Shown: positions 1 through 8,833 of the stretch, piece by piece
How the letters are laid out: the number at the start of each line of letters is the position of its first letter
Numbering within the stretch: position 1 is the first letter of the stretch
Assembly (NCBI GenBank): GCA_965200825.1
Contig: OZ241385.1
Span: forward strand, 3,038,001-3,102,000
From: Bin80 sp026709335
GTDB lineage: Bacteria > Bacteroidota > Rhodothermia > Rhodothermales > Bin80
Reading direction: 5' to 3'
Length of the DNA: 64,000 nucleotides
Made by a program: the position numbers and the translations under genes
The notes under the pieces: generated by a model
Told to the model about the DNA's origin: nothing
What the model saw: the letters and a program-made list of their open reading frames with translations, nothing else
Database searches by the model: none

Positions 1-146
1 TTCGGGCGAAACACTCTATCGATCGCCGGTCAGGGAGATGAAGTTCAAAATCAAAAAATTTTACTATATTGTTCTGTAGCCACTTTAAGTTTGAGCTTTC
101 AAAGTCGGGTATGATTGGAAGCTCTTCCAGAGTTAGATCTTCAAAC

Positions 147-162
147 ATGAAAGCGCTTTCAT
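147..162. promoter_or_regulatory. LacI-family-type operator palindrome
   Basis: A perfect 16-nt palindrome, ATGAAAGCGCTTTCAT, lies about 85 nt upstream of the fused TonB-receptor/PorV-like gene. The core GAAAGCGCTTTC has the central CG and AAGCGCTT typical of LacI/GalR-family operators, which in Bacteroidota-like bacteria often control carbohydrate-uptake receptors. A second, imperfect copy of the core lies upstream of the CBM48 gene at about 15.5 kb. Regulator identity is inferred; no lacI-type gene is in the window. Confidence 0.55.
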
Positions 163-247
163 ATATTATTCTAGCAGAATCAGAGTTGTCGGCTCAGCCG
201 AAAATAACTCACAAATCAAACAACCAGAAGCAAAAAGAGGACTTACC

Positions 248-676
248 ATGAGATTCAAACAGTTACTGAGTTTTTTGGGATTATTGGTATTCATCGCGCC
301 AACGGCACTTGCTCAGCAGGGCAAGATTGACGGGGTCGTCACTGATGCGGCTACGGGGGAGACAGTTCCCGGGGCCAGCGTTGTCATTGAGGGTACCGCC
401 CAAGGTGCTGCCACACAGGCGGACGGCTACTTTTTCATTAACAATGTCCGCCCGGGGACCTATACATTGCTAGTTTCCTTCATCGGATACACAACCCAGA
501 GGGTTGAGGAAGTTCGCGTGTCTACGGGACTAACTACGACCAGAGATATTCAATTGACCGAAGAGGCAGTCGGCATGGATGAGCTCGGGGGATTCCGTAT
601 TGGAGCAGATTATGCATACACCGATTTTGGAGTCTTTGGGGCTGTGAGCCGTATCGGTCTTCAAGTTGGTCTGTAG
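248..676 (+). CDS. Carboxypeptidase-regulatory-like (TonB receptor N-terminus) fused to a PorV-like C-terminus
   Basis: The 142-residue product starts with a signal peptide ending at about residue 22 (ALAQ), followed by a carboxypeptidase-regulatory-like beta-sandwich at about residues 26-105 (GVVTDAATGE, then PGASVVIEG, then GYTTQRVEEVRV). In SusC-like TonB receptors this domain is followed by a plug and a 22-strand barrel. Here it breaks off at about residue 107 and runs directly into a roughly 30-residue tail (FRIGADYAY, DFG, RIGLQVGL) that looks like the last beta-hairpin of PorV/PorQ-family proteins; compare the end of the PorV-like gene at about 24.1 kb. The simplest reading is an in-frame deletion that joined a receptor gene to a downstream porV-like gene. 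An AGAGGAC sequence precedes the ATG. It may still be expressed, but neither parental function can be intact. Confidence 0.6.
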   Translation: MRFKQLLSFLGLLVFIAPTALAQQGKIDGVVTDAATGETVPGASVVIEGTAQGAATQADGYFFINNVRPGTYTLLVSFIGYTTQRVEEVRVSTGLTTTRDIQLTEEAVGMDELGGFRIGADYAYTDFGVFGAVSRIGLQVGL

Positions 677-749
677 ATGTGATCATTCTGTATCACAGAA
701 TTTAGGAGAAGGCGGAGAATCGGGATAAACCCGGTTCTCCGCTTTCTTT

Positions 750-2480
750 ATGAGAATGAGATATTCACTGGATTGTCTACATGTGGCAGGGTCAGGGATT
801 GGATATCTCCTGATGATCATAGTGGTAGGATCGGGGTGCCAGAAAGCGCCACAACAAAAATTCATCAACTTCACCGAAGTGACAGCAGAGGCGGGCCTCG
901 GCTCATTCATGCATGATAACGGAGCAGACGGCAGAAAGTATTATGCAGAGCAGATGGGTTCCGGCGTTGGCTTTATTGATTACGATGGAGATGGCTGGCT
1001 GGATATACTGTTTGCGGGTGGAGGATATTGGCATCGTGACCCGTATCCATGGTATAAACCTTTGTGGATGTACCGAAATATGGGAGATGGCACCTTTACA
1101 GATGTCACAGATCAGGTGGGATTAGCAGGCATTAATGCCTATACACTAGGCATTGCCGCAGCTGATTATGACAATGATGGGGATTCAGATATTCTGATTA
1201 CAAATCTGAACGAGAATATTCTTCTGGAAAATCAAGAAGGAATATTTAGACAGAGACAGAATGACTCCGGACTCAGCACGGAAAATGAATGGAGCAGCTC
1301 AGCTCTCTGGATTGATGCCAATCGGGATGGCCTGTTGGATGTATATGTTGGCGGATATGCGGATTGGCGCCCGGAAACAGACAAATTTTGCCCCGAGGGT
1401 GGTAGCGAAAAACTGTACTGTATTCCCGCTGACTACAAGGGACAGGCCAGTCGCTACTATGAAGCGCAAGGGGGTGGGATCTTTTTGGATCAAACCCGGG
1501 AATCAGGCCTGTATCATTCACTTGGAAAGGCGCTTGGGATGGCAGAATGGGATTTTAATCAGGATGGCTGGCCAGATTTTGTTGTAGCCAATGATGGGGA
1601 GGGAGATCTTCTTTTTTTGAACGAGGGAGATGGATCGTTTATTGAGCGCGGCGTTCAGAGTGGGATTGCATTCAGCGAGCACGGAGAAGCCCGCGCTGGA
1701 ATGGGAATTGATATAGGAGTTGTAGATACGACTCGCTCTCCATCGGTTTTTGTAGGAAACTTCTCAACGGAAATGATAGGAGTTTACCATTATCGGGGCA
1801 ATAACTTGTTCTCGGACCGTGCTGCACGATCCCAGATTGGCCAGCCAAGCCTGAATACACTTACTTTTGGGCTTATGCTGATGGATGTAGATCTGGATGC
1901 CGATTTAGATCTGTTCGTTGCGAACGGACATGTATATCCGGACCGGTTGGTAGGTCAGGATAAAATCACCTATGAGCAACGGGCGCAGTTGTTTGAGAAC
2001 AATGGAACGGGTCTGTTTTCGGAAGTCCCGCCTTCCACCACGCCCCCACTCGATATTGAGATGGTTGCCCGTGGCGCCGCCTATGGAGATTATGATCGGG
2101 ATGGAGATCTGGATATACTGATTGTTGAAAATAACGGTCCCGCACATTTATGGCGCAATGATGTTCATGGCCGAAATTGGCTTCGTGTAACGGTCGCGGG
2201 GACCAACGGGAATCGGGATGCATTTGGCACACGGATTCGCTTGTATACCGAAGGCCAAGTCCAGGAGCGCCGAATTCGTTCGGGATCAAGCTATTTGTCC
2301 CAGAATGAAGTGGTTGCCGCATTTGGCTTAATGAACGATACAGCTGTGGATAGCATACGTATTGACTGGCCCGATGAAAAGGTTCAGATATTGTATGATC
2401 TACCAGTGAATATTGAAGTACATATTATTCAGGGGCAAGAGAATTGGACAGAGCATTCAATGCCTGGCGTGATCAATTAG
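750..2480 (+). CDS. CRTAC1-type FG-GAP/VCBS repeat lipoprotein with ASPIC/UnbV domain (paralogue 1)
   Basis: This 576-residue protein has a lipoprotein-type leader (lipobox GSGC, Cys30). The body is an integrin-like beta-propeller of FG-GAP/VCBS repeats. Six calcium-binding loops are visible: DYDGDGWLDI, DYDNDGDSDI, DANRDGLLDV, DFNQDGWPDF, DVDLDADLDL and DYDRDGDLDI. The last roughly 90 residues match the ASPIC/UnbV domain (GTNGNRDAFGTRIRLY, then SGSSYLSQNE, then IRIDWPDEK). Proteins of this family are usually extracytoplasmic and their biochemical role is poorly known; adhesion or ligand binding is inferred from the fold. It is the first of three tandem paralogues and is followed after 3 nt by the second. 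A conserved Cys pair (FCPEGG and YCIPADY) is shared by all three and may form a disulfide. Confidence 0.9.
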   Translation: MRMRYSLDCLHVAGSGIGYLLMIIVVGSGCQKAPQQKFINFTEVTAEAGLGSFMHDNGADGRKYYAEQMGSGVGFIDYDGDGWLDILFAGGGYWHRDPYPWYKPLWMYRNMGDGTFTDVTDQVGLAGINAYTLGIAAADYDNDGDSDILITNLNENILLENQEGIFRQRQNDSGLSTENEWSSSALWIDANRDGLLDVYVGGYADWRPETDKFCPEGGSEKLYCIPADYKGQASRYYEAQGGGIFLDQTRESGLYHSLGKALGMAEWDFNQDGWPDFVVANDGEGDLLFLNEGDGSFIERGVQSGIAFSEHGEARAGMGIDIGVVDTTRSPSVFVGNFSTEMIGVYHYRGNNLFSDRAARSQIGQPSLNTLTFGLMLMDVDLDADLDLFVANGHVYPDRLVGQDKITYEQRAQLFENNGTGLFSEVPPSTTPPLDIEMVARGAAYGDYDRDGDLDILIVENNGPAHLWRNDVHGRNWLRVTVAGTNGNRDAFGTRIRLYTEGQVQERRIRSGSSYLSQNEVVAAFGLMNDTAVDSIRIDWPDEKVQILYDLPVNIEVHIIQGQENWTEHSMPGVIN

Positions 2481-2483
2481 TTT

Positions 2484-4151
2484 ATGCGTGGTCAATTTTT
2501 GATATATGCAGGGATCGTTTTGATGGCAGGATGCACCGCGGAAGCCCCCCAGTCCCAACAGGAGCTGACTACTTTGTTCACAGACGTAACCGAATCGGCC
2601 GGGTTGGCAGGTGTCGTTCATCATAATGGTGGGTTTGGAGAATCCTGGGCGCCCGAAATTGTTGGTGGTGGCGGCGGGTTCTTTGACTATGATCAGGATG
2701 GCTGGCAAGACATTCTGATTGTTACAGGTGGTGCATTTCCGGGAGAGCATCCGCTAGGAGCACACCCGGCACTCAGGCTCTTTCGTAATCTGGGGAATGG
2801 ACAGTTTGACGAAGTCACACAGGAGGCGGGTTTGGCACTTTTGCGTACATACAGCATCGGGGCTACCATCGGAGACTATGATAATGACAATGATCAGGAT
2901 ATTTATGTAACCACGCTGGGGATGGACTTATTGCTACAGAACCAGGATGGTATTTTCGTTGATGTGGGAGAAGTCTCAGGGGTGGGGCAAGTCAGTGAAT
3001 GGAGTACGAGTGCGATGTTCTTTGATGCGAATCGGGATGGATTTCTGGATCTGTATGTAGGAACGTATGTTCACTGGACGCCGGAAGATGATATCTACTG
3101 TAGCTTCGGTGGAAATAAGGTGTATTGTACCCCCCAAGTATATGAGGGGATTGCAAGTCGATACTATGAAAATCAGGGAGACGGGACTTTTATGGATGTG
3201 ACGGAGCGGGCAGGCTTTTGGTCGGGGGTAGATGCAAGCCGGGATAAAACATTGGGGGTTGCCGAACTAGATGTGAATCAGGACGGATGGCCCGATGTAG
3301 CGATTGCCAATGATACTGAGCGGGATATGTTGTTTATAAATCAAGGGGATGGCATCTTTGAGGAACGAGGAGTCATCAGTGGTATTTCGTATGATTCGCA
3401 CGGAAAACCTCGGGCTGGTATGGGGATTGATGTTGGTGTAGTAGATGAGTCGGGGGAGCCATCCATTTTTGTAGGGAATTTTTCGGACGAGATGGTTGGT
3501 GTCTATCAGCATATCGGAGGCGGAATATTTAATGATCGATCATCGGTTTCCCGAATCGGGCAGCCGAGTTTTAAGACACTCACATTTGGTCTGATGCTCT
3601 TTGATGTGGACTTGGATGCAGATCTGGATCTTCTGATTGCGAATGGGCATGTGCAGACACACATTGCCCAAATTGTAGATGGAGTCACATTCCGTCAGCG
3701 ACCACAACTGTTTCTCAATGATGGAAGCGGTATGTTTGCAGAGAAACACCCGGATGGAGTGCTGGCAGAGTTTTTTGTTGGGCGGGGTCTTGCCACAGCA
3801 GATTATGACCGCGACGGGGATCTTGATGTGCTTCTCGTTGAGAATCACGGTCCAGCACATCTATGGCGTAATGAATCGCAGGGTGGGAACTGGCTCCGGG
3901 TTCAACTCACCGGAACCGTAAGCAATCGGAATGCTTATGGCTCACAAATTCACCTTTGGGGTCAGGGGCATATGCAGGTTCGGCGTATTCGTGCAGGATC
4001 CAGTTATCTGTCCCACTCGGAATCTGCCGCATTTTTCGGATTCACTGAATCTCCGGATAGCTTGTATGTACGCTGGTCAAGTGGGCAAGAAACCTGGTTG
4101 TATGAGTTACCCGTCAACTCAACCGTTCATCTCAGGGAGAATGAGTATTAA
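2484..4151 (+). CDS. CRTAC1-type FG-GAP/VCBS repeat lipoprotein with ASPIC/UnbV domain (paralogue 2)
   Basis: This 555-residue paralogue has a short lipoprotein signal (LMAGC, Cys17), which supports the ATG 3 nt after the previous stop. Calcium-loop motifs are DYDQDGWQDI, DYDNDNDQDI, DANRDGFLDL, DVNQDGWPDV, DVDLDADLDL and DYDRDGDLDV, spread as in paralogue 1. The C-terminal ASPIC/UnbV domain is complete (SNRNAYGSQIHLW, AGSSYLSHSE, VRWSSGQE). It overlaps the next paralogue by 11 nt, so the three are very probably co-transcribed and translationally coupled. Function beyond a surface or periplasmic beta-propeller cannot be assigned. Confidence 0.9.
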   Translation: MRGQFLIYAGIVLMAGCTAEAPQSQQELTTLFTDVTESAGLAGVVHHNGGFGESWAPEIVGGGGGFFDYDQDGWQDILIVTGGAFPGEHPLGAHPALRLFRNLGNGQFDEVTQEAGLALLRTYSIGATIGDYDNDNDQDIYVTTLGMDLLLQNQDGIFVDVGEVSGVGQVSEWSTSAMFFDANRDGFLDLYVGTYVHWTPEDDIYCSFGGNKVYCTPQVYEGIASRYYENQGDGTFMDVTERAGFWSGVDASRDKTLGVAELDVNQDGWPDVAIANDTERDMLFINQGDGIFEERGVISGISYDSHGKPRAGMGIDVGVVDESGEPSIFVGNFSDEMVGVYQHIGGGIFNDRSSVSRIGQPSFKTLTFGLMLFDVDLDADLDLLIANGHVQTHIAQIVDGVTFRQRPQLFLNDGSGMFAEKHPDGVLAEFFVGRGLATADYDRDGDLDVLLVENHGPAHLWRNESQGGNWLRVQLTGTVSNRNAYGSQIHLWGQGHMQVRRIRAGSSYLSHSESAAFFGFTESPDSLYVRWSSGQETWLYELPVNSTVHLRENEY

Positions 4152-5820
4152 GATTGCAACTGTTCAAATCGCCGGGATTGTCCTTATAGTTTCGTTCATG
4201 GGATGCAGCCAGCCCGGTTCGGAGGAGTCGGCACCCGAAGAGGTTCAGCGTGACGTGCAAATTGTATTTACTGACGTCACCGCGTCCGCGGGTCTGGGAG
4301 ATTTTTTGCATGAGACAGGAGCATTCGGAGAAAAGTGGTTTCCGGAAACGATGGGAGCCGGAGGTGGCTTTCTGGATTACAATGGAGATGAAATTCTTGA
4401 TATTGTGCTGGTTTCCGGCAGTAAGTTCCCGTCACAAGGGGAGAGTACTGAGCCTGCGATTCGCCTGTATGAGGGAAGTGGGGAGGGGCAATTTACAGAT
4501 GTAACCAGTGAGGCCGGGTTGGAATCTTTTCGGAGTTACGCATTTGGAGTCAATGTGGCGGATTATGATAATGATGGCGATCCGGACATATTTGTGACTG
4601 CATTATACAAGAACCTCCTGTTCCGCAATGATGGGGGAATCTTTCAGGAAGTCAGCCAGCAAGTAGGTCTTGGGGGGCACAGCGAGTGGAGTACAGCGAG
4701 TGTTTTTTTGGATGCTGATTTAGACGGGTTTTTGGATTTGTATATCGGCAACTACGTTCACTGGACCCCCGAAGAGGATATTTATTGCACGCGCGTTGGA
4801 GACAAAAAATCGTACTGTACCCCAGAACAGTACGAGGGAATTACCAGTCGTTTTTACAGAAATCGGGGTGATGGTACATTTGAAGAGCAGTCAGATGGTT
4901 TTACAGAGTTGCCAGGCAAGACACTTGCTGCCGCGAGTATAGATTTTAATCGAGATGGATCGCCGGACCTGATTGTGGCCAATGATACTCAGCGTGATCT
5001 TTTATTTGAAAACCAGCAAGATGGAACCTTCATTGAAAAAGGGATTCCCAGCGGGATTGCATTTGATGAGCGGGGTCGCGCACGTGCGGGGATGGGGGTT
5101 GATGTTGGAGTGGTGGATCAGACGGGAGAAGAGACCATATTTATCGGACATTTTTCCGGTGAAATGGTAGGAGTCTATCAGCATTCAGGGAACGGAACAT
5201 TCAGAGAACGCGCAGCAGTTTCTCAGATTGGGCGCTCGAGTCTACGCACTTTGACATTTGGACTTTTGCTCGCCGATTTTGATCTAGATAAAGATTTGGA
5301 TCTATTGACGGCGAATGGCCATATTACAGATGATATTGGAGAAGTTGAAGAAGGGGTTACATTTCGACAGAGGACGCAGTTGTATGTGAATATGGGGGAC
5401 GGGAAATTTTCTGAAGCGGAGCCAGTGGGTGTTCTTTCCGAGTTCATGGTAGCTCGAGGAGCTGCCTGGGCAGATTATGACCGGGATGGAGATCCCGATT
5501 TGTTAATTACCGAAAATGGAGGACCTGTACATCTCTGGCGTAATGATACTCCATCGGGGAATTCATTAGCGGTGAATTTGATTGGATCCAGAAGCAATCG
5601 CGACGCACTTGGTAGTCGTATTCGGGTGAACGTCAACGGAGTGTGGCAGGAGCGTTATTTGCGGACAGGCACAAGTTATCTTTCACAAAGTCAACGTTGG
5701 CCGCTGTTTGGGCTAGGTACGGCAAATTTCGTAGATTCACTGGAAGTGTGGTGGCCAAGTGGTACACTATCCAGGTATACGAATATCCCGTCCGGGACCG
5801 TTACGCTCACCGAAGAATAG
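4141..5820 (+). CDS. CRTAC1-type FG-GAP/VCBS repeat lipoprotein with ASPIC/UnbV domain (paralogue 3)
   Basis: The frame is open from 3931, but the ATG at 4141 is preferred: it follows an AGGGAGA ribosome-binding site and gives a proper lipoprotein signal (VSFMGC, Cys22). The product has 559 residues. Calcium loops are DYNGDEILDI, DYDNDGDPDI, DADLDGFLDL, DFNRDGSPDL, DFDLDKDLDL and DYDRDGDPDL, followed by an ASPIC/UnbV domain (SNRDALGSRIRVN, TGTSYLSQSQ, VWWPSGT). The start lies inside the last codons of paralogue 2. The first calcium loop (DYNGDEILD) is less canonical than in its siblings. Confidence 0.9.
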   Translation: MSIKIATVQIAGIVLIVSFMGCSQPGSEESAPEEVQRDVQIVFTDVTASAGLGDFLHETGAFGEKWFPETMGAGGGFLDYNGDEILDIVLVSGSKFPSQGESTEPAIRLYEGSGEGQFTDVTSEAGLESFRSYAFGVNVADYDNDGDPDIFVTALYKNLLFRNDGGIFQEVSQQVGLGGHSEWSTASVFLDADLDGFLDLYIGNYVHWTPEEDIYCTRVGDKKSYCTPEQYEGITSRFYRNRGDGTFEEQSDGFTELPGKTLAAASIDFNRDGSPDLIVANDTQRDLLFENQQDGTFIEKGIPSGIAFDERGRARAGMGVDVGVVDQTGEETIFIGHFSGEMVGVYQHSGNGTFRERAAVSQIGRSSLRTLTFGLLLADFDLDKDLDLLTANGHITDDIGEVEEGVTFRQRTQLYVNMGDGKFSEAEPVGVLSEFMVARGAAWADYDRDGDPDLLITENGGPVHLWRNDTPSGNSLAVNLIGSRSNRDALGSRIRVNVNGVWQERYLRTGTSYLSQSQRWPLFGLGTANFVDSLEVWWPSGTLSRYTNIPSGTVTLTEE

Positions 5821-5923
5821 AAGAAGCATGGCTACTATAGCTAAGTCACATCTCACGAGGGCCTATTCAAGCAGCAATCCGGATTCAGAAGAAAAGCGTT
5901 TGCCTTCTTTCATTGGAACTTCG

Positions 5924-7234
5924 ATGTACAGATCAGTCTACCAAACCGGAAAATTCAACCTTGTTGTAATTCCTGGCATTCTGTTTTCTTTGATCATATT
6001 GATATCAGGTTGCAGGGAAGAGATTGGGATCGCAGAAAAACAACGTCTCCTTCTCCCTCCCGAGACAGCTATGCATATGGTTGAGGCTAAGAAAGCATTT
6101 GACCGTGGGGTTTATCAAGTAGCACTGGCTTATACGGACAGTGCAGAGATTTTTGCACCTGACCTGGCAGATCTTCACTTTTTGCGTGGCAAGATTTATA
6201 CACGCCTCAACCGAATAGATATAGCACAAACTGCCTACCAGGTTGTTTTGGAGATTGATCCGTACTACCCAGGTGCTCGGTTTGATATGGGGTTAAATAG
6301 CTTTCGGCGAGGAAAACTCCGGGATGCGATCAATTATTATCTGGAGGAAGAATCTGAAATTGGCCCAACGCCTGCACTTTATCATGAATTGGGACGGACC
6401 TATGCCAAACTTGGTGTACCGGATAGTGCAAGAACTGCATATGAGAAAGTACTCTCGATAGATTCGGAGCATACCATGACGTATATGTGGCTCGGACAGC
6501 TGCTGGAAGAGGTTGGAGATCTGGAGGGAGCTCTTGAGATGTCATTAATCGGCCTCAGTCAGCGCCCGGATGATTTGGATTATCAATATATTGTGGGAAC
6601 TCAATATTTCAGGCTCGACAGTGCTGAAGCAGCGCTTCCGCATCTTGAGCCTGTTGCAGAAACCTGGTCCTGGCATCACGGTGCACAATTTAATCTTGGG
6701 CAGGTCTATATGCGGCTTGGGCGAGAGGAGGATGCAGAGGTTTATTTTGCGAGAGCAGAGAAGGCACAACAGTTACAGCAACGTGTGAATGAGGCACAGG
6801 ATGCGATTAATAATGATCCAAGTTCTCCAGCAAACTGGATTAACCTTGGGAACAGGCTCCGAGAGGCAGAACAATATGGTCGAGCGATTGAGGCATATAA
6901 GAATGGATTAACGACTGAAGTTCCTCCTGGGCTTGCTCTTTACATGCAAACAAATATTGCCTCACTTTACATGGAGTGCGGGGATTTTGATGCGGCAATC
7001 AGGCGGCTAAATGCAATCTTGCGTCTCGATCCTGAATTAAGTGCTGCCCGGCTTAATTTGGGTGTAGCTTACGTGCAATCAGGCAGATTTGAGGAGGCAC
7101 GTAACGCATGGGAGGAACTCCTCGAAAGAGATCCCGGGCATGCAGTTACGAAAGGCTATTTGAAACAGCTGGAATCATTGAATCAAGCTGAATATGAAGA
7201 AACAAGTACTGCTGATTGTCTTATTGGTGGCTAG
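5924..7234 (+). CDS. TPR-repeat lipoprotein
   Basis: A tetratricopeptide-repeat protein. Its frame is open from 5759 and ATG codons occur at 5828 and 5924. I prefer 5924 because it gives a compact lipoprotein leader (short basic N-region, hydrophobic core, ILISGC); the ATG at 5828 would add a 32-residue polar extension. From about residue 30 of this form there are roughly ten TPR-like helical hairpins (for example ALAYTDSAEIFAPDLADLHF, ALYHELGRTYAKLGVPDSAR, SAARLNLGVAYVQSGRFEEA). TPR proteins act as scaffolds. TPR genes are frequent neighbours of CRTAC1/ASPIC-UnbV genes in several phyla, so a role in assembling or presenting the three upstream propellers is plausible but inferred. It overlaps the hydrolase gene by 41 nt. 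Confidence 0.85.
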   Translation: MYRSVYQTGKFNLVVIPGILFSLIILISGCREEIGIAEKQRLLLPPETAMHMVEAKKAFDRGVYQVALAYTDSAEIFAPDLADLHFLRGKIYTRLNRIDIAQTAYQVVLEIDPYYPGARFDMGLNSFRRGKLRDAINYYLEEESEIGPTPALYHELGRTYAKLGVPDSARTAYEKVLSIDSEHTMTYMWLGQLLEEVGDLEGALEMSLIGLSQRPDDLDYQYIVGTQYFRLDSAEAALPHLEPVAETWSWHHGAQFNLGQVYMRLGREEDAEVYFARAEKAQQLQQRVNEAQDAINNDPSSPANWINLGNRLREAEQYGRAIEAYKNGLTTEVPPGLALYMQTNIASLYMECGDFDAAIRRLNAILRLDPELSAARLNLGVAYVQSGRFEEARNAWEELLERDPGHAVTKGYLKQLESLNQAEYEETSTADCLIGG

Positions 7235-8420
7235 CTCTGCCTTGGGGGTACGCTCCCAGACGATTCAAGACGGAGACTGGATTGGAAAGATCATTCACAG
7301 GAGTGGCTACTATATGGATGTGATCTATGAGGTTCGCAATAGCAAAGGCAGCTTACAGATTACTTTACAAGTGGAGCAATACGGTCCTTTTGAATTCAAG
7401 AATATCCGTATTACTGCGGATAGCCTATACTTTGTATGGACCCCCGCATTTGACCTGCCATGCACCCTTGCACGTCTACCTGATGGGGTATACCACGGTG
7501 TATGCAAGGACCCGTGGGGGGGCTTTGGAGGAGCTATCATGGCGCCTCCTGGATCGGATCGAGATTTGCTAAGACTTGATGAAGAGACATTTTTGAGTAT
7601 TGCAGGGGTGAATCCAGATGACTCAACCCCGAAGGAATGGCTACTTGGAGAATTGTATCCGAAGGGGAGTACTGTAGAACTTGATGGGGGGGCTGTGAAT
7701 TATGTTGATGTTGGAAACAGCCCTGTGACTGTGATCTTGATGAGTGGTTTGGGTGATAACCTTTCTTCCTGGGAGTCACTCCAGCAGCATTTGGCTTCGG
7801 ATTTCCGCGTAATTGCGTATGATCGTCCCGGATTGGGTTTATCGGAGGGGTCGGAGAGTTCCCGCACTCCTGAACGGATGGCAAAAGAATTGAAGCATCT
7901 ACTTCAGAACATCGATGTCAGTCCACCTTATCTACTCGTTGCGCACGCAGAGGCCTCATGGGCGGCCCGTCAGTATGCGGATTTATATGCCGAGGAGGTA
8001 CAAGGTCTGGTATTGATTCATCCCCACCATGAACACCAGGCTGAGCTATGGGAAACTCTGGATCCGGAATCATGGAATTCCTACTGGACTCGTGTTAAAC
8101 GTTTTCAGTCAATGCTACCCGGGGCAACAAGCCAAGAATTTAATGTTTATGCCGGAATTATCGATGGAGAAGATGTTTTGGACTTATCAAAGGTGCCCCC
8201 CGTTCCGACGTTCGTTTTAAGTGCTGGACGTGCATCGGAGGCTCCAAGATGGATTGGAGATTCAGAAGAAGGCCGTCAGGCGTGGAGTGAGTTTCATGCA
8301 TCTTGGGTAGAAGAGATGCCTCAAGGGCAGCATATGATCATAGAAAGTAGCCCCTATATTCATCAGGAGCAACCTGAAAGGGTAGCTGAGGTCATTCAAA
8401 ATATGATTTCTGCCAAATGA
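7194..8420 (+). CDS. Secreted alpha/beta-hydrolase-fold protein lacking the catalytic serine
   Basis: This 408-residue protein has a signal peptide (residues 1-21, ending GVRSQ), an N-terminal beta-rich domain of about 120 residues, and an alpha/beta-hydrolase domain from about residue 150 (MSGLGDNLSSWESL oxyanion region; VIAYDRPGLGLSEG strand-loop typical of the family). The nucleophile elbow, normally GHSxGG, reads VAHAEASWAAR, so the serine position is alanine (codon GCA at 7956-7958). A histidine near the end (GQHMI) fits the usual catalytic His, but no clear acid residue is seen after LSAGRA. It may be a pseudoenzyme or binding protein. It ends the five-gene CRTAC1 cassette. Confidence 0.85.
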   Translation: MKKQVLLIVLLVASSALGVRSQTIQDGDWIGKIIHRSGYYMDVIYEVRNSKGSLQITLQVEQYGPFEFKNIRITADSLYFVWTPAFDLPCTLARLPDGVYHGVCKDPWGGFGGAIMAPPGSDRDLLRLDEETFLSIAGVNPDDSTPKEWLLGELYPKGSTVELDGGAVNYVDVGNSPVTVILMSGLGDNLSSWESLQQHLASDFRVIAYDRPGLGLSEGSESSRTPERMAKELKHLLQNIDVSPPYLLVAHAEASWAARQYADLYAEEVQGLVLIHPHHEHQAELWETLDPESWNSYWTRVKRFQSMLPGATSQEFNVYAGIIDGEDVLDLSKVPPVPTFVLSAGRASEAPRWIGDSEEGRQAWSEFHASWVEEMPQGQHMIIESSPYIHQEQPERVAEVIQNMISAK

Positions 8421-8802
8421 TTCCCCTCGACTACTTGACATTCCCTTTCTTTTCAATGAATTGTCTGTATTTCGTCTTTTAACTGGTTTCTCCAGTGATT
8501 GAAGCAACCCCTTCATATACTTATCTTAATGCATCTGTTCAGTGGTCTTTCTTGATCCGCATAGGTGCAAATGCGCTATAGGTATCACTGAGCGGCGCGC
8601 GTACTCAAAGCATACAGTATCTTTGATATCCGGTAGGGGACAGAAGATAGGATTGAATCAGTTGACCGTACCCGTAAGAGCCTTTTTGTATCGGGTAATT
8701 GTTACCTTTTGGGGGAGGTGCTCTTATGTATTATGTCAGAGATCGTGGAGTGTACGGAACCAATACTGGGCATGATTCAGACCCAGTTTGAACCATTGGA
8801 TC
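8421..8802. other. Intergenic region without recognisable gene
   Basis: About 380 nt between the hydrolase-fold gene and the converging small coiled-coil gene. Short open frames exist, but none has a recognisable domain, signal peptide or ribosome-binding site. The only structure I see is the hairpin at the right end (next entry). Confidence 0.6.
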
Positions 8803-8833
8803 ATGTGAGTAGAGATTCAATCTCTACTCACAT
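8803..8833. terminator. 13-bp perfect hairpin between convergent genes
   Basis: Arms ATGTGAGTAGAGA and TCTCTACTCACAT pair perfectly around a 5-nt loop (TTCAA). The right arm covers the stop codon of the minus-strand coiled-coil gene. Its location between convergent genes suggests bidirectional termination, but neither strand has a clear U-tract after the stem, so an mRNA-stabilising 3' hairpin is equally possible. Confidence 0.4.

Noticed and set aside
69..251. 60-codon plus-strand frame ahead of the fused gene
   Set aside because: It has no recognisable feature and contains the operator palindrome; its end overlaps the start of the real gene.
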